64,000 nucleotides of DNA from Roseomonas sp. GC11. Lineage in GTDB: Bacteria > Pseudomonadota > Alphaproteobacteria > Acetobacterales > Acetobacteraceae. The notes under the pieces were generated by a model. It did no database searches and was not told the DNA's origin. It saw only the letters and a program-made list of their open reading frames with translations. The stretch covers positions 1 to 64,000 of the forward strand of contig NZ_JANFNY010000020.1 in NCBI RefSeq assembly GCF_024437745.1, read 5' to 3'. The translations under genes and the position numbers were made by a program. Of this stretch, positions 50,963 through 58,287 are shown in pieces (the first letter of the stretch is position 1; every line of letters begins with the position of its first letter).

Positions 50963-50992
50963 TCAACCGTCAACCACAAAAGTTGACGTTGA
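50963..50992. promoter_or_regulatory. Inverted repeat in the parA promoter region
   Basis: TCAACCGTCAAC and GTTGACGTTGA arms with a 7-base spacer, between the WGR gene and parA. Likely an operator for parAB autoregulation, possibly through the helix-turn-helix at the ParA N-terminus. Confidence 0.5.
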
Positions 50993-51027
50993 CGTCGCCG
51001 GGGTGGTTTGGCAGCCTCCGCGCCGGG

Positions 51028-51041
51028 TTCTGACGTCAGAA
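51028..51041. promoter_or_regulatory. parS: Candidate parS site 1 (TTCTGACGTCAGAA)
   Basis: Perfect 14-base palindrome followed by GT, 23 bases before the parA start. The same sequence occurs three more times in the window. Confidence 0.6.
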
Positions 51042-51063
51042 GTACGGATCGGGGGATCGGGGC

Positions 51064-52086
51064 ATGGAGGGGGAAGCGCTGCGGGCGCTGCGGCAGCAGT
51101 TGCGGCTCAGCCAGTCGGAGCTGAAGGACGCGCTGAACCGCGAGCTCAGCCGCAGCTATGACAAGCCGCGCATCTCGCGCTGGGAGAATGGACGCGAGCC
51201 GATCCCGGAGGAGGTGGCGCGCAGCGTGCAGGCGCTGGCGCAGGAGCGGCCGCGGCATGCGCGCATCCTGGTGCTGGCCAACCAGAAGGGCGGTGTCGGC
51301 AAGACGACGTCGGCCTTGAACCTGGCGGCCGGGCTGGCGCGGCAGGGGCAGCGGGTGCTGCTGGTGGATCTCGACCCGCAGGCCACGGCCTCGGTGGCGC
51401 TGCTGGCGGAGCGGCATGTGGAGGCATGGCGGCAGGGCCGCACCATGGCCCATGTCATCCTGCGGGAGCAGCCGGTGGAGGGCGCCATCCTGCCGCGCGG
51501 CGATGCGCTGCTGGCGCCGCAGACGCCTTTCGACCTCGCCCCCAGCCATATCGAGCTGGCCGAGACGGATAGCCGCCGCGAACCCGGCTTCGATGTCGCC
51601 CTGCGCGAGGCGCTGGAGGCTGTGCGCGGGCGCTATGACACCATCGTCGTCGATGCGCCGCCCAATCTCGGCATGCTGACGGTGATGGGGCTGGCGGCGG
51701 CGGATGCGGTGATCATCCCCGTCCGCACCGAGCCGTATGACAGCATGGGGGTGGGCCTGATCCTCTCCACCATCGGCAAGGTGCAGCGGCGGCTGAACCC
51801 GGCGCTGCGGCTGGCCGGCATCCTGCCCACGCAGTATGGCGCGCGGAAATCGGTGGACCGTGAGGTGCTGGAGCAGCTGGTGGCCATCATGGCCGGCCGT
51901 GCGCCGGTGCTGGAGCCGGTGCCGGCCAGCGCGGTGTTCGGCCATGCCGCGCGCAATGGCCGCATCGCGCTGGAGGTTTCGGCCAGTTCCCCGGCGGTTG
52001 GGGTCTATGCGCGGCTGGCGCATGCGCTGGCGGCGGGCGCCCCCCTGCCCGAGGCGGTCCTGGCGCCGCTGGAGGCCAGCGCGTGA
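51064..52086 (+). CDS. parA: ParA, partition ATPase
   Basis: 340 residues. Type Ia layout: an N-terminal helix-turn-helix (about 5-60, RQQLRLSQSELKDALNRELS, then KPRISRWENGREPI) and a Walker-type ATPase with KGGVGKTT at 75-82, VLLVDLDPQATASVALLAER and YDTIVVDAPPNLGMLTVMGL. ParA moves ParB-bound DNA along the nucleoid and usually represses its own operon through the N-terminal domain. Coupled to parB. Confidence 0.96.
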   Translation: MEGEALRALRQQLRLSQSELKDALNRELSRSYDKPRISRWENGREPIPEEVARSVQALAQERPRHARILVLANQKGGVGKTTSALNLAAGLARQGQRVLLVDLDPQATASVALLAERHVEAWRQGRTMAHVILREQPVEGAILPRGDALLAPQTPFDLAPSHIELAETDSRREPGFDVALREALEAVRGRYDTIVVDAPPNLGMLTVMGLAAADAVIIPVRTEPYDSMGVGLILSTIGKVQRRLNPALRLAGILPTQYGARKSVDREVLEQLVAIMAGRAPVLEPVPASAVFGHAARNGRIALEVSASSPAVGVYARLAHALAAGAPLPEAVLAPLEASA

Positions 52087-52955
52087 GCCGGGCGCGGGCG
52101 AAGCCGGCCTCTCCCGTGCTGGGGGCGGCGATGTCGGTGATCGGCGCGGCGGCGGAAGGGCTGGTGCCGCAGGACAGCCGCTTCCGCCATTCCTTCGAGG
52201 CGCCGCTGGCGCGCATCCACCCCGACCCCGACCAGCCGCGCAAGAATTTCGACGAGGCGGAGATCGCCGCCCTGGCCGCGACCATGCAGGCGGAGGGGCA
52301 GTTGCAGCCGGTGCTGCTGCGCCGCCACCCGGAGCGGCGGGGCGAATGGCTGCTGGTGGCGGGGGAGCGGCGCTTTCGCGCGGCGCGGCGGAATGGCTGG
52401 CCGAGCCTGCTGGCGATCGAGCACACGGGGGATGCGGCGCTGGCGGCGCTGCTGGAGAATCTGCAGCGGCAGGACCTGACCCCGGCGGAGGAGGCGCGTG
52501 GCCTGCAACGGCTGCTGGAGCAGCGCGGCATGACGCAGGCGGCGGCGGCGGCGCTGCTGGGCCGCAGCCCGGCGGAGATCAGTGCCACGCTGCGGCTGCT
52601 GACCCTGCCGGCGGCCTTCCTGGAGGGGGCGGGCGCCGTGCCGCGCAACCTGCTGGTGGAGCTGGCGCGGCTGGAGGAGGGCCCGCTGCGCGACCGGCTG
52701 CTGCGGCAGGCGGCGGCGGGGGGGCTGACGGTGCGGGCTTTGCGCGCCGCGCGGGCCGCCGGGCCTGCGCCCTCGCCTGCCCCGGCTTCTGAATCGGCTT
52801 CTGAACCTGGGCCCGTGCCGCTGCGCCCGGCGTCGCTGGCGTCGCTGGCGGAGGCGCTGGAGCGGCGCCATGCCGCCGGGACGCCGCTGGAGCCGGTGGA
52901 GCGGCGCCACCTGGCGGTGCTGCGGGCGCGGATTGACGCGCTGCTGGAGTTCTGA
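52083..52955 (+). CDS. parB: ParB, centromere-binding CTPase
   Basis: 290 residues. ParB N-domain: IHPDPDQPRKNFDEAEIAAL, then GQLQPVLLRRHP and VAGERRFRAARRNGW, which includes the GERR CTP-binding motif; ENLQRQDLTPAEEARGLQRL follows. The central helix-turn-helix is MTQAAAAALLGRSPAEISAT. The C-terminal part is a Pro/Glu linker and a dimerisation helix. It is expected to bind the palindromic sites listed as candidate parS. Confidence 0.96.
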   Translation: MSRARAKPASPVLGAAMSVIGAAAEGLVPQDSRFRHSFEAPLARIHPDPDQPRKNFDEAEIAALAATMQAEGQLQPVLLRRHPERRGEWLLVAGERRFRAARRNGWPSLLAIEHTGDAALAALLENLQRQDLTPAEEARGLQRLLEQRGMTQAAAAALLGRSPAEISATLRLLTLPAAFLEGAGAVPRNLLVELARLEEGPLRDRLLRQAAAGGLTVRALRAARAAGPAPSPAPASESASEPGPVPLRPASLASLAEALERRHAAGTPLEPVERRHLAVLRARIDALLEF

Positions 52956-52985
52956 CCCTTTTAGGACAGCCGCAAGCCCCGGCCT

Positions 52986-53153
52986 TCAGGCCGGGGTAAG
53001 GCCGAGCGGGCGCTCGCCGGGTACCCTCTGATCCTCGAAGTATTTGTGGATCATGGCCAATGGAGCGCCGCCACAGGAAGCCGCGAAGTACGACGTTGGC
53101 CAAAGCACGCCCTGCCTTGCCTGTATTCTCTTTAATTCTGCATAGACCAATGG
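52986..53153 (-). pseudogene. C-terminal remnant of an IS200-type TnpA transposase
   Basis: The minus strand reads VLWPTSYFAASCGGAPLAMI followed by HKYFEDQ, the conserved end of Y1 transposases (xLWsrsYFvsSvG...v.kYIenQ). In-frame stops (TAG, TGA) lie just upstream at 53154-53159, and the part carrying the HUH histidines and catalytic tyrosine is gone. The stop codon falls in the left-end hairpin. The element can therefore not mobilise itself without TnpA supplied in trans. Confidence 0.75.
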
Positions 53154-53166
53154 CTATCATGCTTCG

Positions 53167-54372
53167 GTGCTGGAACGCAAAGCCCACCTCTATCGCCTTT
53201 ACCCTACCCCTGAGCAGGAAGTTTTTCTTGTGCAGTGGGTGGGCGCCGTGCGCTTCATGTTCAATCTCGCGCTTGAACAGCGCCGCGACTGGTTCCGCCC
53301 CGGACGGCGTTTCAACTACGCCAGCCAGTGCCGCGAGGTCACCATGCTGCGGGCCGAGGTGGACTGGCTCAAGGCCGTGCCGGTGCACCCCTTGCAGCAG
53401 GCACTTCGAGACCTCGACCGCGCCTACCAGAATTGGTGGAGCGGGCGTGCCGGTGCGCCGCAGCCACGCCAGCGCGGCCTGAACGATGCCATGCGCTTCC
53501 CCGACCCGGCGACTTTCGACTTCCGGCGCGTTTCGTGTCGTTGGGGCGAGGTCAAGCTGCCGAAGCTCGGATGGATCCGGTTTCGCTGGACCCGCAGCTT
53601 GCCGGGTCATGTGCGCAACCTCACGGTTACGCGCCGGGCAGAGCAATGGTTCATCTCGGCGCAGTGGGAGCAGGAGGTCGCTGAGCCAGCGCCTCCCGTG
53701 CTGCCCGCACTCGGAATCGACATGGGCGTGCGGGTCTTCGCGGCGCTGTCGAGCGGTGTACGGATCGTGCCCTCGAATGAGGGAAAGAAGGCCGGGCGCG
53801 CTTTGGCAAGGGCACAGAGAAAGCTCGCACGAAAGCAAAGAGGCAGCAGAAACCGGAGAAAAGCGAAGGCGCGCGTGGCGCGCCTCCATGCTCGCGTCGC
53901 CAACGCGAGAAAGGACTTTCTGCACAAGCAATCGACCATTGTCGCCAAGAGCCACGGCGTCGTGGTGGTCGAAGACCTGTGCGTGCGGAACATGGTCCGG
54001 TCGGCGGCAGGGACCATCGCGGAACCGGGTCGCAAGGTGCGGCAGAAGGCAGGGCTGAACCGTACCATCCTCGACCAGGGGTGGTTCACGTTCAGGACCA
54101 TGCTGGCCTACAAGCTGGCCTCGCGGGGCGGGCAGTTGATCGCGGTGGACCCGCGCAACACCAGCAGGACCTGCGAGGCTTGCGGCCATGTGAGCGGCGA
54201 GAGCCGCAACGGGCTGCGCTTTGTCTGCGTGGCTTGCGGCCATGCCGCACACGCGGACACAAACGCAGCGCGGAACATTCTCAACCGGGCGCGGGACACG
54301 CGCTTGCTGCCTGTGGAGGCTTCGGGTTGCCGGGCCGATGAAGCAGGAACCTCCGTGGCATTGGTAGCGTAA
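53167..54372 (+). CDS. tnpB: TnpB, RNA-guided endonuclease of an IS605-type element
   Basis: 401 residues with a GTG start. The N-terminus MLERKAHLYRLYPTPEQEVF is typical. The RuvC catalytic residues are all present: D185 (LGIDMGVRVFAAL), E269 (VVVVEDLCVRNM) and D364 (HADTNAARNIL). The zinc-finger cysteines C336, C339, C354 and C357 are intact. TnpB proteins are guided by an RNA from the element's right end and are Cas12 ancestors. The protein appears functional although tnpA is lost. Confidence 0.93.
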   Translation: MLERKAHLYRLYPTPEQEVFLVQWVGAVRFMFNLALEQRRDWFRPGRRFNYASQCREVTMLRAEVDWLKAVPVHPLQQALRDLDRAYQNWWSGRAGAPQPRQRGLNDAMRFPDPATFDFRRVSCRWGEVKLPKLGWIRFRWTRSLPGHVRNLTVTRRAEQWFISAQWEQEVAEPAPPVLPALGIDMGVRVFAALSSGVRIVPSNEGKKAGRALARAQRKLARKQRGSRNRRKAKARVARLHARVANARKDFLHKQSTIVAKSHGVVVVEDLCVRNMVRSAAGTIAEPGRKVRQKAGLNRTILDQGWFTFRTMLAYKLASRGGQLIAVDPRNTSRTCEACGHVSGESRNGLRFVCVACGHAAHADTNAARNILNRARDTRLLPVEASGCRADEAGTSVALVA

Positions 54373-54424
54373 GAGCTCCCCAATGCCCGGAATCCTCGGC
54401 CTAAAGGCCGAGGAGGATGTCAAG
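54270..54424 (+). ncRNA. Probable omega RNA (guide scaffold) of TnpB
   Basis: In this family the guide scaffold overlaps the 3' end of tnpB and runs to the right end of the element. Here that span ends with the hairpin CCTCGGCC-TAAA-GGCCGAGG. The guide would then be the flanking sequence starting near 54424. Boundaries are inferred. Confidence 0.4.
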
Positions 54425-55032
54425 TCAGAAGATGGCCGGCCTGTCCTGGCGCCTGCGGGTGCGGGGGCTCTGCCGCCGCACCCACCTGCCGGACAGGGTT
54501 TCCGAAGGCCCCCGGCCCGTGGCGGCGGCGCGGCTTCTCGCGCCGGTGCGGAGAGGGGCGAGGCCCCTTTCAAGAGCCTGCGCCGCCTTTTCCGGGCGGC
54601 CTTTCGGCCCGTCGCGCCGAATCGGCCCGCCGTGGAATGGGGCGGGCCGGATCTTCCCGGGGTTTTACGGGATTTTATAGGCCGTTGAGGCATGAGTGGG
54701 GGGACGAGATCCGCTGGGCTCCTTCCATGGCACAATGCCAGGCATTCCCGATGGCACCATCGCGGCCGGGCCCTTGCCCGGCCGTTCGCGCAGCCCTGCC
54801 GGAGACGGCGCGGGCAGCGATGCCACCGTTTGCCCGGCGGCCGGGGGGGGCAGTGTCCGGTTGGCAGGATCTGCCGCATGGGCTGACGTCCGGCCTCGCC
54901 CGGCGCCTTTGAGCGCCTCTGCCCGCAGGAGGACCGCATCCCCTATGCTTCCGAGACTTCCCACCGCCGGCCCCGCCCCCGCCCAGCCCCTTCGTGGCCG
55001 GTGGCCCTGATGCGCGCGCCGGAATAGAGCCC
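54425..55032. other. Region without a supported gene
   Basis: About 600 bases between the IS element and the next gene. Open frames exist on both strands, but their composition is that of GC-rich non-coding sequence and they lack good starts. It contains small hairpins such as GGGGCGAGGCCCC near 54553. I see nothing else. Confidence 0.4.
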
Positions 55033-55797
55033 ATGGCCGCCATGCCTCCCTCCCCGGACAGCGGCTGGCCGCAGGGCCCTAACCCAGGCGTCACGCCGGT
55101 GGCCACCCTCGTCGCGGAGAGCGCGGCGGAGGGGCCGCCCGCGCCGCTTTCCGCCCGCCCGCGCACCCCGCTGGCCCCGCTCTCGCCCGAGCCGCTGGCC
55201 GAACCCCTGGCCGTGGCACTGGGGACACCGGTGGTCTCCGCCCCCTTCGCGCCGCTGCTGCTGCCGCGCCAGGGCCTGATGCCGCTGCGCCTCTCCGCCC
55301 GGCTGCTGCTGGAGGCGAACAACAATGCCTGGGGCTGCGCCGTCTGGTCGGAGATCGCCATCCTGGAGACGGAGGATGGGCGCTTCGTCGCCGTGCTGCG
55401 GCACTGGCTGGAAGGGCGCGCCCGGCCGGCCTATTGCAACGCCGTTCTTTGCGAAAATGTAGAAGCCGTGCGCGCCACCTTCGCCCGGCATGACCCGGTG
55501 GCCGTGCTGCCCTTCGAGGCGCTGACCGGCCCGCTGCCGGACCAGGCGGTGGATGAGGAAACGCTGGCCCGCGCCGGGCGGCAGGTGCTGATCCAGCGCG
55601 CCCGCTGGCGCGCGCTGCTGGGCGGCATTTTCGGCCCCTTCGATTCCCGGCGCCCCGGCGCCCGGCCGGATGAGAGCGTGGCGGACCCCGCGCGCTACGC
55701 CGCCCCATCAGCGCAGAATGGGGCAGCGCAGAAGGGGGCCGCGCAGAAGGGGCCGCCGCCCCGGAAAGACGCATCCGGCGGCGCCCATGCCGGCTGA
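55033..55797 (+). CDS. Hypothetical protein upstream of gvpA
   Basis: 254 residues from the ATG at 55033 (upstream ATG at 54994 possible). Unrecognised. Low-complexity Pro/Ala-rich N-terminus (about 70 residues). The middle appears folded (LLEANNNAWGCAVWSEIAIL, DGRFVAVLRHWLEGRARPAY, HDPVAVLPFEALTGPLPDQA). The tail repeats AAQKGAAQKG. A TGCGAAAA string at 55450 lies inside the coding sequence. Confidence 0.6.
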   Translation: MAAMPPSPDSGWPQGPNPGVTPVATLVAESAAEGPPAPLSARPRTPLAPLSPEPLAEPLAVALGTPVVSAPFAPLLLPRQGLMPLRLSARLLLEANNNAWGCAVWSEIAILETEDGRFVAVLRHWLEGRARPAYCNAVLCENVEAVRATFARHDPVAVLPFEALTGPLPDQAVDEETLARAGRQVLIQRARWRALLGGIFGPFDSRRPGARPDESVADPARYAAPSAQNGAAQKGAAQKGPPPRKDASGGAHAG

Positions 55798-55872
55798 CCC
55801 CGCTTCCGGCGCCTGCCCGGGCCGCCGGTTGTCTACCCCCTCGCCTCCCCCCTCCAGAAAGGACATGTCGCC

Positions 55873-56094
55873 ATGACCATCAACAAGAGCCTCGCCTCCA
55901 GCAGCCTCGCCGAGGTGATCGACCGCATCCTGGACAAGGGCATCGTGGTGGATGCCTTCCTGCGGGTCGCGCTGGTGGGCATCGAATTGCTGGCGGTTGA
56001 GATCCGCATCGTCGTGGCCTCGGTCGAGACCTATCTGCGTTATGCTGAGGCGGTGGGCCTGACCACCGACCCGGCCGCGCTGCCCGCCTCCTGA
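55873..56094 (+). CDS. gvpA: GvpA, gas vesicle structural protein
   Basis: 73 residues. [20 protein letters not shown] followed by [20 protein letters not shown] and [20 protein letters not shown] is unmistakable GvpA. GvpA assembles into the gas vesicle wall. No gvpF, gvpN, gvpK, gvpL or other accessory genes are visible here, so it is an orphan in this window. An AGAAAGGACA ribosome-binding region precedes the ATG. The partner genes may lie elsewhere, or this is a GvpA-like protein with another use. Confidence 0.93.
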   Translation: MTINKSLASSSLAEVIDRILDKGIVVDAFLRVALVGIELLAVEIRIVVASVETYLRYAEAVGLTTDPAALPAS

Positions 56095-56170
56095 GGCCGG
56101 CGCCTTTCCGGGGGGGGCCGCGGGCTGGCGGCGCCCCCTCCCCTTTTCCTCTCCGCCCAGGAGCCGAGCC

Positions 56171-56848
56171 ATGACGGACGACCCACAGATCCCTTCCCGG
56201 CGCCGCAGCGCGGGCGGTGTCGAGATGGTGCGCCGCTTCCGGGCGGAGCGTCTGGCGCGGCTCGCGGAACGGCGGGCCGCCGCTGGCCTGCCGCCCCTGC
56301 CCGCCGCGGCGCTTCCCCCGGCTGCCCCTGCGGCGGCCCCTGCGGCTGCCGTGGCAGAAACCGGGCCGGTGGACGGTCCTGTGGCTGGGGCCGTGGTGCC
56401 GCCCTTCCTGCCCGATGTGCCTCCGGCGGCGGTGCCGGAGCCGGTGCTGGTGGCCGAGCCGCCGATCCCGCCGCATCCCGTTCCGGTGGATGTGCAGCCG
56501 GTGCCCGAGCCGGCCCCGGTTCCTGAGCCCCCTGCCGCCGAGCCGCCCGCGCCCCCGGCGCCGCCGCAGCCGGCGCGGGAGGCTGTGTCCTCCATCTTCT
56601 CTTCCCTGCTCTGCACCACGGGGGCCGCGGCGACGGTGGAGGTGGAGAACCGGACGGAGGCGGCGGCGGGGCGTCCGCTGCTGGGCCTTGGCCCGGGCAT
56701 GCGGATGCGGCTGCAACAGCTGGGCTATAACTCGCTGGAGGATCTGGCGCATGCCGATCCGGGCCGGTTGCGCCAGGCGCTGGGCGAGATCAGCCGCTTG
56801 ATCGACATTGATGGCTGGATTGCCCGGGCGCGCCGCCTGCGCGGCTGA
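56171..56848 (+). CDS. Proline-rich protein with a C-terminal helix-hairpin-helix-like domain
   Basis: 225 residues. A basic N-terminus (SRRRSAGGVEMVRRFRAERL) precedes about 90 residues of Pro/Ala/Val-rich linker. The C-terminal domain (LLGLGPGMRMRLQQLGYNSL, EDLAHADPGRLRQALGEISR, LIDIDGWIARARRL) follows the pattern of helix-hairpin-helix domains (GIGP..e..L...GI.t...LA.a) known to bind DNA or act in protein contacts. Function unknown. It is 76 bases after gvpA. Confidence 0.75.
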   Translation: MTDDPQIPSRRRSAGGVEMVRRFRAERLARLAERRAAAGLPPLPAAALPPAAPAAAPAAAVAETGPVDGPVAGAVVPPFLPDVPPAAVPEPVLVAEPPIPPHPVPVDVQPVPEPAPVPEPPAAEPPAPPAPPQPAREAVSSIFSSLLCTTGAAATVEVENRTEAAAGRPLLGLGPGMRMRLQQLGYNSLEDLAHADPGRLRQALGEISRLIDIDGWIARARRLRG

Positions 56849-56865
56849 CTTCTGACGTCAGAAGT
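56848..56865. promoter_or_regulatory. parS: Candidate parS site 2 (ACTTCTGACGTCAGAAGT)
   Basis: The longest copy, an 18-base perfect palindrome, starting at the stop codon of the preceding gene. Confidence 0.55.
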
Positions 56866-56917
56866 TGAAAGAGCCAGCCGACAGCGTCGGCTGGCCCTTC
56901 CAGAAGAAAGATGGGGG

Positions 56918-56947
56918 TCCGGGGGAATTCCTTCCCCCGGATTTTTT
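56918..56947 (+). terminator. Terminator hairpin with GGGGGAA/TTCCCCC stem
   Basis: TCCGGGGGAA and TTCCCCCGGA arms with a TTCC loop followed by TTTTTT; ends the plus-strand gene at 56848 and faces the convergent small gene. Confidence 0.75.
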
Positions 56948-56964
56948 GCCTTCCGGCGGGTGGT

Positions 56965-57243
56965 TCAGGCGCCCACGGAGTTGATCAGCAGCGGGCTGCT
57001 GGCGTGGTCCTGGGTCGTGGCGATCGCACCCAGCTTGGCCTCGCTGGCCTGGGCATTGCGGCCCGCCGCCGCCGGGATGCCGGCCGCGTCATGCGAGCGG
57101 GTCACCTGCATGGAATAGGCGAAGGGGGCCGAGGTGCTGCCGTTGTTGGCGTTCTCGGAGAGGTCGCGGGCCTGGGCCAGGGCGGGCAGCGCCATCACGG
57201 CGGCGGCGAGGGTCAGGGCGCGCAGGGCGGAGAAAGTGGTCAT
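56965..57243 (-). CDS. Small exported protein, copy A of a tandem pair
   Basis: 92 residues from the ATG at 57243. Signal peptide MTTFSALRALTLAAAVMALP ending ALAQA, then a mature part with DLSENANNGSTSAPFAYSMQ and AQASEAKLGAIATTQDHASS, ending PLLINSVGA. It is nearly identical to copy B at 57712, including the leader region before the ATG. No known domain; probably periplasmic. Confidence 0.75.
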   Translation of the reverse strand: MTTFSALRALTLAAAVMALPALAQARDLSENANNGSTSAPFAYSMQVTRSHDAAGIPAAAGRNAQASEAKLGAIATTQDHASSPLLINSVGA

Positions 57244-57650
57244 GGTCAAGGTTCCTTTCGGAGGGGTGCGGGGGTGTGCCCCGCTGTTGAGGAAGAAATA
57301 CCCCCGCTGACCCATCTTCATCCAACGCGAATTCCCGATAGCGTTCATCGGTTAAAGCGATCAATTGGCCCGCTCACGGCCTGGCTGGCTAGAAGCCCTG
57401 GGACGCCCGAGCATCCAGGAGCTGAAGGGGTTGGCGGTGCCGGATGGCTTTGGCCTCGCCTCTGCCTGGGATTGCCCGGTGAAGTTCGTGCTGGTGGTCG
57501 GGCTGTCGCGGCGCTGGCCGGAATGCGGTGTCCGGTGCGTGATGGCCTGCCTGCTTCTTCTTCCAGCCAGCCGCTATGTCTCGGCGGGGCTGTGTGTGGG
57601 TGCCAAGACGCTGAAGGCCCGGCGGAGAGAGAGCCGCTGAGGCCGGGCAC
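57244..57650. other. Gap between the duplicated small genes
   Basis: About 400 bases. The first 100 are the leader of copy A, similar to that of copy B. An open frame on the plus strand (57365-57640) has no ribosome-binding site or recognisable product, and I do not call it a gene. Confidence 0.4.
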
Positions 57651-57686
57651 AAAAAAAGCGCGGACCGAAAGGTCCGCGCTTTTTTA
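57651..57686. terminator. Bidirectional rho-independent terminator
   Basis: AGCGCGGACC and GGTCCGCGCT form a 10-base stem with a GAAA loop, flanked by A and T runs; it ends the minus-strand copy B transcript. Confidence 0.85.
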
Positions 57687-57711
57687 TCCGGCTGCCCGGC
57701 TTGTGTTGGGT

Positions 57712-57990
57712 TCAGGCGCCGACGGAGTTGATGAGCAGGGGGCTGCGCGCATGGTCCTGGGTCGTGGCGAGGGCGCCAAGCTTGGCCTCGCTGGCCTGGG
57801 CGTTGTTGCCGACAGCGGCCGGGATGCCGGCGGTGTCGTGGGCGCGGGTCACCTGCATGGAGTAGGCGAAGGGGGCCGAGGTGGTGCCGTTGTTGGCGTT
57901 CTCGGAGAGGTCGCGGGCCTGGGCCAGGGCGGGCAGCGCCATCACGGCGGCGGCGAGGGTCAGGGCGCGCAGGGCGGAGAAAGTGGTCAT
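57712..57990 (-). CDS. Small exported protein, copy B of a tandem pair
   Basis: 92 residues. It differs from copy A at about ten positions (for example NNGTTSAPF for NNGSTSAPF, IPAAVGNNAQ for IPAAAGRNAQ). Same signal peptide and the same C-terminal LLINSVGA. Promoter-proximal sequences are also shared, indicating a recent duplication of the whole unit. Confidence 0.75.
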   Translation of the reverse strand: MTTFSALRALTLAAAVMALPALAQARDLSENANNGTTSAPFAYSMQVTRAHDTAGIPAAVGNNAQASEAKLGALATTQDHARSPLLINSVGA

Positions 57991-58123
57991 CGTCAGGGTT
58001 CCTTTCGGGGGGGCGGGGATGTTCCCCGCTGTTGACGAAGAGATACCCCGCCCCACCCATCCCTATACAACTGGATGAGCGGATAGTTCTTATCGGTCTG
58101 GATGATGGGATGCGCTCGGTGAC

Positions 58124-58278
58124 CTTGAGGGGGCTTTGCCCCCTCAAACTCCCCCAGCAGGGGACAGGGTCCCCTGCACCCGCCTTCAGATGGGTTTCCA
58201 AAGGCCTCAGGCCTTTGGTGGCTGCAAGGCACTGCCTTGCAGGTTTGAGAGGGGCAAAGCCCCTCTCAAGACCCCGTC
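58124..58278. repeat. Array of five adjacent hairpins
   Basis: Consecutive inverted repeats: TTGAGGGGGC/GCCCCCTCAA, CAGGGGAC/GTCCCCTG, CCAAAGGCCT/AGGCCTTTGG, TGCAAGGCA/TGCCTTGCA and TTGAGAGGGGC/GCCCCTCTCAA. TTCAGATGG lies between the second and third. The outer two are near-copies of each other. It lies downstream of the aldehyde dehydrogenase gene and is related to the cluster at 46655. Confidence 0.75.
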
Positions 58279-58287
58279 CTATCCGCC

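Larger units (their letters stand above)
52960..54424 (+). mobile_element. IS605-type element with tnpB only (tnpA decayed)
   Basis: Both ends carry subterminal hairpins with 8-base stems and 4-base loops: CCCCGGCC-TTCA-GGCCGGGG (52977-52996) and CCTCGGCC-TAAA-GGCCGAGG (54394-54413), the layout of IS200/IS605-family elements. An intact tnpB lies between, and the left part holds the C-terminal remnant of a tnpA. Exact ends are uncertain; the right end is probably near the TCAA at 54420-54423. It sits directly after parB. Confidence 0.8.

Noticed and set aside
54675-55361. Minus-strand open frames around the region after the IS element
   Set aside because: Serine/arginine/glycine-rich shadow composition without a start signal; the plus strand gene at 55033 is more plausible.
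57365-57640. Plus-strand open frame between the duplicated small genes
   Set aside because: No ribosome-binding site, no recognisable sequence and it starts in the divergent leader; treated as non-coding.
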